A stretch of 64,000 nt of DNA from Corynebacterium sp. MSK008. Lineage in GTDB: Bacteria; Actinomycetota; Actinomycetes; Mycobacteriales; Mycobacteriaceae. The stretch spans positions 62,001-126,000 of the forward strand of contig NZ_JASPJX010000003.1 of NCBI RefSeq assembly GCF_030232585.1, written 5' to 3'. Below are positions 27,154 to 36,388 of the stretch, in pieces (the stretch's first letter is position 1; each line of letters opens with the position of its first letter). Below the pieces are notes generated by a model. That model had not been told where the DNA came from and searched no databases. It worked only from the letters and a program-made list of their open reading frames with translations. Position numbers and translations under genes: made by a program.

Positions 27154-28752
27154 CTACTCCTTCGTGATCTGGTAGTAGAGCGGCACCTGGTTCCATCCGA
27201 ATACAACATTGTCTACGTCCTCGGAGTAGCCACCCGTCAGGTTGGAGTACCAAAGCGGGATAGCGGGCAGGTCTTGAAGCAGGATCTCCTGTGCAGCGTT
27301 GAGGTCGTCGACGGCGGCCTCCGCATCAGCGGCACCGTTGGCTTTCTTCAAAAGCTGGTCAAACTCCGGGTTGGAGTAATCGCCGTCGTTCGAGCCTGCG
27401 CCGGTGCCGTACAGCGGACCGAGGAAGTTGCTCAGCAACGGGTAGTCCGCCTGCCAGCCGGTACGGAATGCGCCTTCGATTTCCCGCTTCGTCACGTCAT
27501 CACGAAGCGACTTAAAGTCCGGGTAGGCGTTACCCACAGCCTCAATGCCGAGGGTGTTACGGATGGAGTTGGTTACGGCATCCACCCACGCCTGGTGGCC
27601 GCCGTCGGCGTTGTAGGAGACAGTGAACTCGCCGTTGAACGGTGCGATTGCGTCGGCTTCAGCCCACAGACGCTTCGCCTCCTCCGGATCGTATTCCAGT
27701 ACCTCAGCGCCGTTGAGTTGATCAGAGTGGCCCGGCAGCACCGGCGAGGTGAAGTCAGTCGCAGGGGTGCGGGTGCCCTCGAAGATCGTCGCGGTGATTT
27801 CCTCACGGTTAATCGCGCGGGAGATTGCTTGGCGACGCAGCACGCCCTCCTCTCCACTGAAGTGGTCGGCCTCTTCCCCAATCGTGATGGACTGGAAGAT
27901 CGCGGCCGGCTGATTCACAGCGCGGTCCCCCAGCTCGTTCTCAAACGTGGAGAACGCGGAGTCCGGGATCGCGTCCAGCACATCGAGGTTGCCGGAGAGC
28001 AGGTCTGCGTACGCCGCGTCCTGCTGCGCGTAGAAGACATAGTCCAGACCGTCGTTCTGCGACTTGCGCGGCCCGTCGTATTCCTCATTGGGCACTACGA
28101 GCGCATTCTGGTTGTGGTTCCACTCCTCCAGTTTGTACGGTCCGTTAGAGATCGGGTTCTCGCCGTAGCCGTCAAAATCGTCGAAGGCGGACGGGTGCAG
28201 CGGGTAGTAGGCGCTGTATCCAAGGCGGCTCGTGAAGTCGGATTCAGGCTGCGCCAGCTCGATAGTAAAGGTCTTGTCGTCCACGACCTCAAGACCTTCG
28301 AGTTTCTTCCCCTCCTCGAACCCCTTGATCGGCTCAAGGTGGTCGGCGCCGAGCAGAGAGTTCTCCACCGTGTAATTCCACGCATCGACGAAGTCGTTCG
28401 CCGTAACGTCGGTGCCGTCTGCCCACTTCGCGTCACGCAGTGTCACACGGTAGCCAGCGTCGCCTTCCGATTCGATGGATTCCGCGAGGTCGTTGTGCAC
28501 CACGCCGTCGGCGTCGTAGTAGACCAGCCCGGCGTAGATCTGATCGATGATGCGGCCGCCACCGGTCTCGTTGGTGTTGCCCGGGATGAGGGGGTTCTGC
28601 GGCTCAGAGCCGTTGACCAGGACGTAGTTATCACCACCGGTTGTTCCGCCACCGCCTGCGTTGTCGGACGAACCGGAAGAATCGCCGCACGCGACTAGCC
28701 CAAACGCCAAGGCACTGGCGCCAAGAATCGCTGCCGTCTTTTTGAGTTGCAT
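27154..28752 (-). CDS. Peptide ABC transporter binding lipoprotein (distal copy)
   Basis: 532-residue family-5 binding lipoprotein; lipobox LGLVAC-like (FGLVAC), Gly/Thr-rich linker, then NYVLVNGSEPQNPLIPGNTN. ATG 28752 was chosen over an in-frame codon at 28770 because AAGGAGG lies 5 nt before it. First gene of the second peptide-transporter operon; the promoter should lie in 28760-28960, shared with the divergent DUF808 gene. Confidence 0.92.
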   Translation of the reverse strand: MQLKKTAAILGASALAFGLVACGDSSGSSDNAGGGGTTGGDNYVLVNGSEPQNPLIPGNTNETGGGRIIDQIYAGLVYYDADGVVHNDLAESIESEGDAGYRVTLRDAKWADGTDVTANDFVDAWNYTVENSLLGADHLEPIKGFEEGKKLEGLEVVDDKTFTIELAQPESDFTSRLGYSAYYPLHPSAFDDFDGYGENPISNGPYKLEEWNHNQNALVVPNEEYDGPRKSQNDGLDYVFYAQQDAAYADLLSGNLDVLDAIPDSAFSTFENELGDRAVNQPAAIFQSITIGEEADHFSGEEGVLRRQAISRAINREEITATIFEGTRTPATDFTSPVLPGHSDQLNGAEVLEYDPEEAKRLWAEADAIAPFNGEFTVSYNADGGHQAWVDAVTNSIRNTLGIEAVGNAYPDFKSLRDDVTKREIEGAFRTGWQADYPLLSNFLGPLYGTGAGSNDGDYSNPEFDQLLKKANGAADAEAAVDDLNAAQEILLQDLPAIPLWYSNLTGGYSEDVDNVVFGWNQVPLYYQITKE

Positions 28753-28965
28753 GTGGCCTCCTTCGACCAAAACCGGAACCTAGTTGTGTACTAGATCTCA
28801 TACTTAGGGTTAAGGGGTATTGCACCACATCCACAGAACAAAAGTGGCGGTTTTTATAAATAACTTTTGGGCTATAGGGGAGGTCCAAATGGCCCGCAAA
28901 CTTGCCCTAAACTGACCGGGGCGCTTGCGCCAGCTTTCAATTCTCACCCCTTCGAAAGGATCCAC
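28753..28965. promoter_or_regulatory. Divergent promoter region, peptide operon and DUF808 gene
   Basis: 213 bp without a gene and markedly AT-richer than its surroundings in the central part (28790-28870), as expected for two back-to-back promoters. TAAGTATGAG- and TATAAATAA-type stretches are candidate -10 regions. GAAAGGA precedes the start at 28966 and AAGGAGG the start at 28752. Confidence 0.45.
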
Positions 28966-29874
28966 ATGGCCGGTGGCCTACTTGCTCTGCTCGACGACGT
29001 CGCCCTGATCGCCCGCCAAGCCGCCGCGAGCATCGACGATGTCGCCGGCATGACCGCAAAGACTTCTTCTAAGGCCGCCGGCGTGGTCATCGACGACGCC
29101 GCGGTGACCCCGCAGTACCTCGAAGGCGTGACGCCGGCGCGCGAGCTGCCGATGATCTGGCGCATCACCAAGGGTTCGCTACGCAACAAGCTGGTCTTCA
29201 TCCTGCCGGTCGCACTGCTGCTCAACGCGTTTGCGCCGTGGGCGCTGACCCCGATTCTCATGCTCGGCGGCACCTACCTCGCGTTCGAGGGCGCGGAGAA
29301 GATTGCGCACAAGCTGTCCTCCGACGCCGACGCGGAAGCCGAAAAAGCCGCCAACAGATCCGATCAGGATGAAGACGCGCTGGTCAAGAGCGCGATCCGC
29401 ACCGACCTGATCTTGTCCACGGAAATTATGTTCATCTCCCTGGACGAGGTCAAGGACCAGACGGTGTGGATGGAGGCCGCCGTGTTGATCGCGGTGGCGA
29501 TCTTCATCACCATCGCCGTCTACGGTGCCGTTGCGCTTTTGGTCAAGATCGACGACATCGGCCGCGGCATGATCAAGCGCGGCAACGCCGAAAAGACTGG
29601 CCGCGCGCTAGTCAAGAGCATGCCGTACGTGCTCAACGCCATCGGCATAATTGGCACCGTGGCGATGCTGTGGGTGGGCGGCCACCTGCTCATCCGCGGT
29701 TTCGACGAGGTATTTGGTTGGCACTGGCCGCACGACGTCATCGCGATGGGCCAGGAGGCGGTCGGCGGCGGCGCGCTGGGCTGGTTGGTGGACACCGGCG
29801 TGTCCCTGGTGGCGGGCCTGGTTGTCGGTTTCATTGTGCTGGGCGTGGTGAAGCTGGTGAAGAAGGTGCGCTAG
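28966..29874 (+). CDS. DUF808 family inner-membrane protein
   Basis: 302 residues, YedI/DUF808 family. The N-terminus GGLLALLDDVALIARQAA and the region PAREL(P)MIWRITKGSLRNK are family hallmarks; four to five membrane helices follow, the last near the C-terminus. GAAAGGATC precedes ATG 28966, so a longer frame starting at 28867 is not used. The function of the family is unknown. Confidence 0.88.
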   Translation: MAGGLLALLDDVALIARQAAASIDDVAGMTAKTSSKAAGVVIDDAAVTPQYLEGVTPARELPMIWRITKGSLRNKLVFILPVALLLNAFAPWALTPILMLGGTYLAFEGAEKIAHKLSSDADAEAEKAANRSDQDEDALVKSAIRTDLILSTEIMFISLDEVKDQTVWMEAAVLIAVAIFITIAVYGAVALLVKIDDIGRGMIKRGNAEKTGRALVKSMPYVLNAIGIIGTVAMLWVGGHLLIRGFDEVFGWHWPHDVIAMGQEAVGGGALGWLVDTGVSLVAGLVVGFIVLGVVKLVKKVR

Positions 29875-29895
29875 CGTCTGCCTACAATTCCCTCC

Positions 29896-30948
29896 ATGGC
29901 AGCCAAGCAGTATTCCCTCGCCCCGTCGACGTGGGGTGCCGGCGTGGAAGTCCCGGTGGACCACGTCTCGCAGGCCGCCCTCTTCTCCGACTTCGCAGGC
30001 CGTAAAGGCACCACGTACGTCAATGTGGTGTTGGAGGCGAACCCGCTGAACCGCTCGTGGCGCGTGCGCCGTCGCAGCGGCGGCGAGCTGCCGGGCCCCG
30101 TGCTCGGCGAGGTCGCGCCCGAGTGGCGTGCGCACTTTGACGAGGTAGAGCGCGTTCACTCGTCGTTCTTGCAGCCCGCCACGGTGGCGGCGGTCAACCT
30201 CAACAAAGACACGGGGCGTTTCGACGTCCACGTGGTCCTGCCGCAGCCGCAGCTCGCAGTGCCGCGCAACAACGCGCCCGAACAGGCAGCGGTGCTGCTG
30301 CCGGGCGACATGCTGGTCATCGACACGTCCGTCGGCGAATTCGGGGCCGCGGAGCTTGCCGCCCGCTCCCCCGGCCAGTGGTTCGTGGGGCTTGTGCCTA
30401 TCGACGGCACTCCGCTGGCCACCCTCGACGGCCGTGTCCTCGGCGCCGTCGCCGGGTCAGACGGCGAGGCTGTGCTCGAGTGGTTGGCAGGCTTCCCCCA
30501 CGGCGGGCTGTGGGCGCGTGCAGTAGTCCTAGATGGCATGGCCGCCCTCGACGCCGCCGCCCCGGACGAGGGCACAGAGCAGATTCCCGCTTTGCATGCC
30601 GCGCCGCAACGACGCCCGGATCCGTGGCAGCTCATCGAGTTCCCCGGCGGCGGCTGGGCCGTCACCGTGGAGCGTGACTTCGCCACCGACCCGGGCGATG
30701 AGGTCAAGCCGAAGCACACCGCCCGCTACGTCTCGCTCGGCGGCGGCGGCCGCCCCGAGGAGCTCGCCGCGCCGACGGAGATGTTCGGCCGCGTGGATGA
30801 GCCCACCGAAGCCGAAGCGCCGAAACGACCGGAGCCGACCGCCGTGGCGGCGCAAAACACCCGGGGCGGCTACCTCACCGAGGTGGAGAAGGTCCAGCTC
30901 AGGAGGAAGAACCGGGGGCGACGGAGGGGCGGACGCCACCGTCGATAA
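29896..30948 (+). CDS. Conserved corynebacterial protein of unknown function with basic tail
   Basis: 350 residues, no signal peptide or membrane helix. The start is supported by TACAAT 7 nt before ATG 29896 (leaderless). The N-terminal half is mixed alpha/beta; the last 20 residues are almost all Arg, Lys and Gly, as in nucleic-acid-binding tails. An acidic/Pro stretch precedes the tail. No recognised domain. Its TAA stop lies within one of the recurring GTCGATAAGC words. Confidence 0.75.
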   Translation: MAAKQYSLAPSTWGAGVEVPVDHVSQAALFSDFAGRKGTTYVNVVLEANPLNRSWRVRRRSGGELPGPVLGEVAPEWRAHFDEVERVHSSFLQPATVAAVNLNKDTGRFDVHVVLPQPQLAVPRNNAPEQAAVLLPGDMLVIDTSVGEFGAAELAARSPGQWFVGLVPIDGTPLATLDGRVLGAVAGSDGEAVLEWLAGFPHGGLWARAVVLDGMAALDAAAPDEGTEQIPALHAAPQRRPDPWQLIEFPGGGWAVTVERDFATDPGDEVKPKHTARYVSLGGGGRPEELAAPTEMFGRVDEPTEAEAPKRPEPTAVAAQNTRGGYLTEVEKVQLRRKNRGRRRGGRHRR

Positions 30949-31001
30949 GCAAAAGCTCCTAGGCTCGGAGGTGGACAACTTCCGACAACCGAGGAGGCAT
31001 G

Positions 31002-31421
31002 ATGGCTGACAAGGGACCGAACCCGCATGTAGTGGATATTGAGAAGGCGACGCTGGACAACGAGGCGTTCCGCGACACGCTGTGGACCGGCAAGAACCTG
31101 CAGTTGACTGTGATGACCATCCCGGTCGGCGGCGAAATCGGCGCCGAGATCCACGACGACCACGACCAGTTCCTCCGCCTCGAAGAAGGCGAGCTGCGCG
31201 CGCAGATCGGCCCGTCCGAGGACGACCTGGAGATCGACGAAGTGATCAAGGCCGACTGGGCCGCATTCGTGCCGGCCGGCAAGTGGCACAACTTTGTCAA
31301 CGAATCCGACGCCCCGGCGAAGCTGTACTCCATCTACGCCCCGCCGGAGCACGCCCCCGGCACCCGCCACGAGACGAAGGCGGACGCCGACAACGACCCG
31401 GAGGAAACCGCCGCGGTTTAA
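31002..31421 (+). CDS. Cupin-domain protein
   Basis: 139-residue single-domain cupin. Motif 1: GAEIHDDHDQFLRLEEGEL (metal ligands His, His, Glu); motif 2: VPAGKWHNFVNES. Small cupins of this type are metal-binding isomerases, dioxygenases or sensors; the role cannot be stated. Two ATGs are adjacent (30999, 31002); AGGAGG is only 1 nt from the first, so the second is preferred. An acidic C-terminal tail follows. A T-tailed terminator stands 15 nt downstream. Confidence 0.85.
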   Translation: MADKGPNPHVVDIEKATLDNEAFRDTLWTGKNLQLTVMTIPVGGEIGAEIHDDHDQFLRLEEGELRAQIGPSEDDLEIDEVIKADWAAFVPAGKWHNFVNESDAPAKLYSIYAPPEHAPGTRHETKADADNDPEETAAV

Positions 31422-31436
31422 ACGCAGCGCTAGCGA

Positions 31437-31472
31437 AAGCCCGGAAGCGACAGGTTCGCTTCCGGGCTTTTT
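31437..31472 (+). terminator. Rho-independent terminator
   Basis: Perfect 13-bp stem AAGCCCGGAAGCG / CGCTTCCGGGCTT, 7-nt loop and a T-run, right after the cupin gene. Confidence 0.92.
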
Positions 31473-31559
31473 CGCACGGCGGCTCAGGTGTGTTTCAGGT
31501 GCTAGAGTGCTCTCTGGTTCTAAAATGTCTAACCAACACCTGTAGAAAAGGCGAGCCTC

Positions 31560-33008
31560 ATGCGCACCAAGACAACCCCGAAGATCCTTCTCAGCGCTGG
31601 TGTGGCTAGCGCCCTCGTACTGTCCCCTGTGGCCGCACCAAAGGCCCACGCGGAGTCGAGCCTGTCCAGCCTCTCTTCCTCCTCCGGCACCCCCGCGAAG
31701 AAACGCGAGAAGAAACCGTGGGTGCCCGTCGAGCCGCCGAAGAAGACCGCGTCGAAGCCGCTGCGCCTACCCAACGGCACCACCATTCAAATCATGGACG
31801 ACGTGCTGGGCAGATACTCCGCCCACACCGGGTTCCGCACCGGCGACCTCGGCGCGATGGCGCCGATGGGCAACGACGAATTCGCCATGATTTTCGGCGA
31901 CTCCTTCCGCGGCAACTTCGGCCAAGGATGGATGAGCCCAGTCGGCGTGGTGGCCACCATGGACGAAGACGGATTTATCAAGATCCTCCGCCCCATCGAC
32001 AACACCTCCGAGGTCAGCGACATGATCTCGTACCACCGCATCAACGACAGCACCTTGATCCCCTCCGACGTGATCAACATCGACGGCACCCTGTACCTGC
32101 ACGGCACCTTCCACGCCCCCTTCGGCGACGTGGTCTCCTCCAACGTGTGGAAGTCCGACAACGGCGGCACAACCTGGGAAGAAATCAGCTCCACCCCCGG
32201 CACGCACTTGCGGGGTATGACGCAGCTGCTCAGCTGGGACAAGGGCCCGGACGGCTACATCTACGCCACCTCCACCAAGTTCGGCCGGAAGTCGCCGGTG
32301 TACCTGTGGCGTTTTGCGCCGGAAGACATTGACAAACCGGGCAACTGGGAGGGATACAGCGCCCAGATCGGCGACTTTACCGACAAAGCGGAACCGATCC
32401 TGAATGACAACGTGCAGGCTGGCGAGATGTGCCTGCGCTACATCGACGGGCACTGGGTCCTGGTCATGTTCAACGAGGCCACGCTGAGCGTGGAGGTGCG
32501 CATCTCCGAGACCTTGGGACGCAACTGGGACGATGTGCGCGTGGCCAAGATCGCGCGGAACGGGTCCTGGAGTAACCCCCAGTCGCCGCTGAACTGGTCG
32601 CAGCCCTACGGCGGCTACATCGTGCCGGGCTCTCACCTGGACAACATGGACATTGTTATCTCCCAGTGGAACACCTCCGACAACAGCCGCTACACCGCCA
32701 CCCAGTTCAACGTGAAGGGGCTGGACAAGGTCTACGGCATCGACGCCGACGCGGTGCGTGAAGAGCCGGAGGTCACAGTGGTCAAGCAGGGCTCTGGGGC
32801 CACCGCGGAGATGGAGGCGGAGGACAACCTGGTCAAGGACAAGCCGGAGCTGTTCATGTCCTCCGAGGACAGCGACGCGCTGCGCACGGTGCGCACCGTC
32901 GGCATCATCCTCGGTGTGCTCGCTGGCGTCGGTGCCATCGGTGCCGTGACGCTGCCGCTGTATCGGGACATGCTGCCGGAGCCGATCCAGCAGATGCTGC
33001 CGATCTAG
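31560..33008 (+). CDS. Surface-anchored DUF4185 protein, possible endo-D-arabinanase (GH183-like)
   Basis: 482 residues: Sec signal peptide (about residues 1-31, ending KAHA), Ser/Lys/Pro-rich linker, a DUF4185 beta-propeller-like domain (about 60-400; GAMAPMGNDEFAMIFGDSF, YLHGTFHAPFGDV) and a single C-terminal transmembrane helix (VGIILGVLAGVGAIGAVTLPL). From literature memory, mycobacterial DUF4185 proteins were shown to be endo-D-arabinanases and placed in GH183. A role in trimming arabinogalactan is inferred by family only. It stands alone, behind a terminator. Confidence 0.8.
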   Translation: MRTKTTPKILLSAGVASALVLSPVAAPKAHAESSLSSLSSSSGTPAKKREKKPWVPVEPPKKTASKPLRLPNGTTIQIMDDVLGRYSAHTGFRTGDLGAMAPMGNDEFAMIFGDSFRGNFGQGWMSPVGVVATMDEDGFIKILRPIDNTSEVSDMISYHRINDSTLIPSDVINIDGTLYLHGTFHAPFGDVVSSNVWKSDNGGTTWEEISSTPGTHLRGMTQLLSWDKGPDGYIYATSTKFGRKSPVYLWRFAPEDIDKPGNWEGYSAQIGDFTDKAEPILNDNVQAGEMCLRYIDGHWVLVMFNEATLSVEVRISETLGRNWDDVRVAKIARNGSWSNPQSPLNWSQPYGGYIVPGSHLDNMDIVISQWNTSDNSRYTATQFNVKGLDKVYGIDADAVREEPEVTVVKQGSGATAEMEAEDNLVKDKPELFMSSEDSDALRTVRTVGIILGVLAGVGAIGAVTLPLYRDMLPEPIQQMLPI

Positions 33009-33050
33009 GCCTTCCGATTAGGCCCAGCGAAGCCCAGTATCATCTCCCCG

Positions 33051-34502
33051 GTGCAGGAAACCTCAACTCGCTCACCGTGGCCGGCCTTGTGGTCGATGAT
33101 GCTGGGCTTTTTCATGATCCTGGTGGATTCCACCATCGTTTCGGTGGCCATCCCCGCGATCTCGGAGGGGCTTGGCGCCTCGTACAACGAGGTGATTTGG
33201 GTCAACTCCGCGTACCTTTTGGCGTACGCGGTGCCGCTGTTGATCACCGGCCGCCTCGGCGACCGTTTCGGCCCCCGCAACATCTACCTGATCGGTCTAA
33301 CACTGTTCACGGCGTCCTCGCTGGCGTGTGGTTTGGCGTCGTCCGCAGCCGCGTTGATCACGGCCCGCGCGTTCCAGGGCCTCGGTGGGGCGATGGTCAC
33401 CCCGCAAACGATGTCGGTGATGATCCGCACGTTCTCTCCGAAAGAGCGCGGCGGCGCGATGGGCGTGTGGGGCGCCACTGCGGGCCTCGCCACTGTGACG
33501 GGCCCGCTGTTGGGCGGTGTGCTTGTCGACGCCTCCGGTTGGCCCTGGATCTTCTTCGTCAACGTGCCTATCGGTCTGCTCGGCCTGGTGTTGGCGTGGA
33601 TCTACGTCCCGCGGCTGGAGAAGACGAACCGGCACTTCGACTGGGTAGGCGTTGCATTGAGCACGGTGAGCATGTTCTGCCTTGTCTTCGGCATCCAGGA
33701 GGCGGAGAACTTCAACTGGGACTGGCGCGTGTGGGCGCTGGTGCTCGCAGGTGCGGCGACGATGGCGCTGTTTTTCCGCTGGCAGTCGCGGCAGGGCGGC
33801 AGCGCGCTGGTGCCGTTGGCACTGTTCAACGACCGTAACTTCTCCCTGGCCGGTGCCACCATCTCCACTGTCGGATTCGCTGTTTCCACCTACATCATTC
33901 CGTGGATGATCTACGTGCAGACGGTGCAGGGCTTCACCCCCACCCAGGCGGCGCTGCTGGTGCTGCCGTCGGGTGTGGTCTCCGGACTGCTGTCGCCCTG
34001 GATTGGCAAACTCACCAACACGCACGACCCGAAGCCCTTCGCGATCACCGGCCTGTCCCTGGCGGCGGTGTCCATGGGTATCTCCGCGCTGATCACCACC
34101 CCGGCGGTGGATCCCCGCTGGATGTACGCGGTCGCCGTGGTCTACGGCGTGGCCAACTCGTTGATATGGGGCCCGCTTTCCATGATCGCCACCCGCAACC
34201 TGGACCCGCGCCTGGCCGGCGCCGGCTCGAGCGTGTACAACACCACCCGCCAGATCGGCGCGGTGATCGGCTCGGCGGCGATCGCGGTCATGATGTCGTC
34301 GCAGCTCGCCGCAAAGCTTGGCGATGGGGCGGGCGCGGGTGATTTCGCCGCCACCGGTCAAGCCACAGGCCCGCTCCCAGAGGCGCTGCATGAGCCGTTC
34401 GCGCTGGCGATGGGCAACTCAATCTGGCTGCCATGCGCCGTCATCGCGGCCGGCGCTGTCGCCGCCTGCTTCTTCGCGCGGACGAAATCCTGGAACGACT
34501 AA
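33051..34502 (+). CDS. MFS multidrug exporter (DHA2/EmrB type)
   Basis: 483 residues with 14 predicted helices. Signature motif 1 appears as LVDSTIVSVAIPAISEGL, motif A as GRLGDRFGPRN, and motif C-like VTGPLLGGVLVDASGWPWIF. GTG 33051 was chosen because TATCAT lies 7 nt upstream (leaderless layout); no Shine-Dalgarno is present. The substrate is unknown. It ends immediately next to the convergent PNPOx-like gene. Confidence 0.9.
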   Translation: MQETSTRSPWPALWSMMLGFFMILVDSTIVSVAIPAISEGLGASYNEVIWVNSAYLLAYAVPLLITGRLGDRFGPRNIYLIGLTLFTASSLACGLASSAAALITARAFQGLGGAMVTPQTMSVMIRTFSPKERGGAMGVWGATAGLATVTGPLLGGVLVDASGWPWIFFVNVPIGLLGLVLAWIYVPRLEKTNRHFDWVGVALSTVSMFCLVFGIQEAENFNWDWRVWALVLAGAATMALFFRWQSRQGGSALVPLALFNDRNFSLAGATISTVGFAVSTYIIPWMIYVQTVQGFTPTQAALLVLPSGVVSGLLSPWIGKLTNTHDPKPFAITGLSLAAVSMGISALITTPAVDPRWMYAVAVVYGVANSLIWGPLSMIATRNLDPRLAGAGSSVYNTTRQIGAVIGSAAIAVMMSSQLAAKLGDGAGAGDFAATGQATGPLPEALHEPFALAMGNSIWLPCAVIAAGAVAACFFARTKSWND

Positions 34503-35018
34503 CTACACGCCGCCGGGCAGCGGGATGCGTTCCCAATCCCCCAACTCATCGCGGCGGTAGATCAACTTGTCGGCGTGCTCCCGGTTGCCCCAGAGCTGGA
34601 AGAACTCGAAGTGCTCCGGCTCGATACACCACATGTTGAGCCTCTCGCCGTCGAACTTCCTATGCGCGGTGCCCTTCACGCGCACGGAGCGGCGCAGCGG
34701 CTGCCACCAGAAGTTCAGCGCCGCGCCCCCGGACACCTCCAGCTGCTTCACGGTGGCGGTTCGCTTCCCAGTGCCGAAGTGGAACCCGTCGGAATTCAGG
34801 TGGAGTAGATCGACGATGCGCACCTCGGGAAGCCCGCGCTCGTCTACAGTGGCGAGGGAGACGGCGGAGACGTCGCGAAGCCCCTCGTCCACGGCGTACT
34901 CGAACCACTCGGCGAACAACACGTTGGGGTCGCGGGGCAGCGAGGCGAAGTCAACCTCGATACGCGAGGTCTGCCACTTCTCTAACCCCGCGATATAGTC
35001 CTGCGACAGGTAAATCAT
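34503..35018 (-). CDS. Pyridoxamine 5'-phosphate oxidase family protein
   Basis: 171-residue FMN-binding split-barrel protein. Segments ATVDERGLPEVRIVDLL, FHFGTGKRTATVKQL and ALNFWWQPLRRSVRVKG match PdxH in order; the C-terminus lacks the full PdxH end (RLHDR) and ends ERIPLPGGV. It could be the vitamin B6 oxidase or a related F420/FMN enzyme. TACGCT lies 6 nt before the ATG. Confidence 0.8.
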   Translation of the reverse strand: MIYLSQDYIAGLEKWQTSRIEVDFASLPRDPNVLFAEWFEYAVDEGLRDVSAVSLATVDERGLPEVRIVDLLHLNSDGFHFGTGKRTATVKQLEVSGGAALNFWWQPLRRSVRVKGTAHRKFDGERLNMWCIEPEHFEFFQLWGNREHADKLIYRRDELGDWERIPLPGGV

Positions 35019-35099
35019 GGCGCAAGCGTATCAACGAAACGCCCCACAATCATCAAAATCACATGCGATACCAGCCACACAACAGGTATGTATGGTCCC

Positions 35100-35828
35100 A
35101 TGGCAGAGCGCACCCGCAAGCCCCGCGCTCGGAAGAAGCGCATCGAGGGCACGTACCCCATTGACACCGGCACGGCCACAATCGTCGCGGACCCTGAGCG
35201 CGACGGCGCCTATGTGCTGGAAGTCAACCGGGTGCCGTCGTCGTACGTCGTGCCCGGCGCGCCGGAGGTGCTGGAGTACGACTACATGCGGTGGATCGCG
35301 GACTTCATTGAGGTCGCTGACCTGCCACAGCCGTTTACTGCGGTGCACTTGGGCGCGGCTGGCTGCGCGCTTCCGAGCTACGTGCAGCACCGGTGGGACA
35401 GCCGCAACATCGCCGTCGAGCTGGACCGGGGGTTGGCCCGCCTGGTGCGCAACGCCTTCGACCCGCCGGTGGAAATCGCGGTGGCGGAAGCCCGCGCGTT
35501 CACCCACGCGCTCGCGCCGGGCTCGGTAGACGTTATTGTGCGCGACGCTTTCGCAGGCCCCGACACTCCCCGACCGCTGACCACGGTGGAGTTCTACCGG
35601 GCGGCGCACCGGGCGCTATCGCCGGGCGGGTTGTTCGTGGCCAATATCGGCGATGTGGCCGGCCTGCCACGCACGCGCGCCACCCTCGCCGGGCTGCAGC
35701 AGGTTTTCGCTCACACCGCCGCGATGTTGACGGGACGGGGCTACGGCAACGTCGTCGTCGCCGCATCCGATGCGCCGCTGGCAGGCGCACAGTTGCCTAT
35801 CGACGGCACTTCGCCCCTCCACGATTAG
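35100..35828 (+). CDS. Spermidine-synthase-like methyltransferase-fold protein
   Basis: 242 residues with a Rossmann core of the PABS type: TAVHLGAAGCALPSY (cofactor loop), NIAVELDRGLARLVR and VDVIVRDAFAGPDTP (gate Asp region). A short basic N-terminus RKPRARKKR precedes it. The absence of a neighbouring decarboxylase makes true spermidine synthesis doubtful, and actinobacterial members are often of unknown function. ATG 35100 is 7 nt after TATGTA. Confidence 0.8.
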   Translation: MAERTRKPRARKKRIEGTYPIDTGTATIVADPERDGAYVLEVNRVPSSYVVPGAPEVLEYDYMRWIADFIEVADLPQPFTAVHLGAAGCALPSYVQHRWDSRNIAVELDRGLARLVRNAFDPPVEIAVAEARAFTHALAPGSVDVIVRDAFAGPDTPRPLTTVEFYRAAHRALSPGGLFVANIGDVAGLPRTRATLAGLQQVFAHTAAMLTGRGYGNVVVAASDAPLAGAQLPIDGTSPLHD

Positions 35829-35832
35829 CCCC

Positions 35833-36324
35833 CTAGAACTCGAATTCGGTGCCCAAACTCGGCTGGTAGAACGCGGCCCGCTGCGCAGTGAGCTCCTTGA
35901 AGTGAGGCGAGGTGACCTCCTGCAGCGCGGCGATGTAGTCCGGCACGATGCCCTTGGGCAGGCGCAGCCCCATGGTCAGGTGCGGGATCCAGCGCTCCCC
36001 GCGGCCCTCCGGGTTGGCGGCGCTGACGGCTCGGGCTGCGCGCCCAAGATCCTCCGGTGCCTCAAGCAGCCAAGCCACGGTCTGCTTGGACTTGGTGCCG
36101 AAGATGGCGATGCCGGAGCGTCGTAAAGCTGCAGGCAACACCCGCGGCAAAAGGTCGCTCGCCGCGGCGATGGCGTGGCGGTGCATGGTGGGCGCAAAGG
36201 TGACAGAGATGTGCGGGCGCTGGTGCTGCCGCGGGAAACCGCGCTCGGCGAGCTCGGTGTAGATCGCGCGGACAGCCTGCTCCTCCGCCTCGGGTAGGCG
36301 CAGCAGAATGTTCTCGGGCGACAT
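35833..36324 (-). CDS. 2'-5' RNA ligase family protein (2H phosphoesterase)
   Basis: 163 residues with the two His-x-Thr/Ser motifs of the 2H superfamily: HISV (about residue 38) and HLTM (about residue 115). Family members act as cyclic phosphodiesterases or RNA ligases (ThpR); the natural substrate here is unknown. TACCCT lies 7 nt upstream of the ATG. The gene is convergent with the spermidine-synthase-like gene, 4 nt apart. Confidence 0.85.
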   Translation of the reverse strand: MSPENILLRLPEAEEQAVRAIYTELAERGFPRQHQRPHISVTFAPTMHRHAIAAASDLLPRVLPAALRRSGIAIFGTKSKQTVAWLLEAPEDLGRAARAVSAANPEGRGERWIPHLTMGLRLPKGIVPDYIAALQEVTSPHFKELTAQRAAFYQPSLGTEFEF

Positions 36325-36388
36325 TGGGCCGAGGGTACCCGCTTATCGCGCGTACCATGGGGCGCTCACGCGAACGAAAGGAACAACA

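Noticed and set aside
28867..28965. Longer N-terminus for the DUF808 protein
   Set aside because: GAAAGGA stands before ATG 28966 and the family N-terminus begins there; the additional 33 residues are Pro/His-rich with no homology feel.
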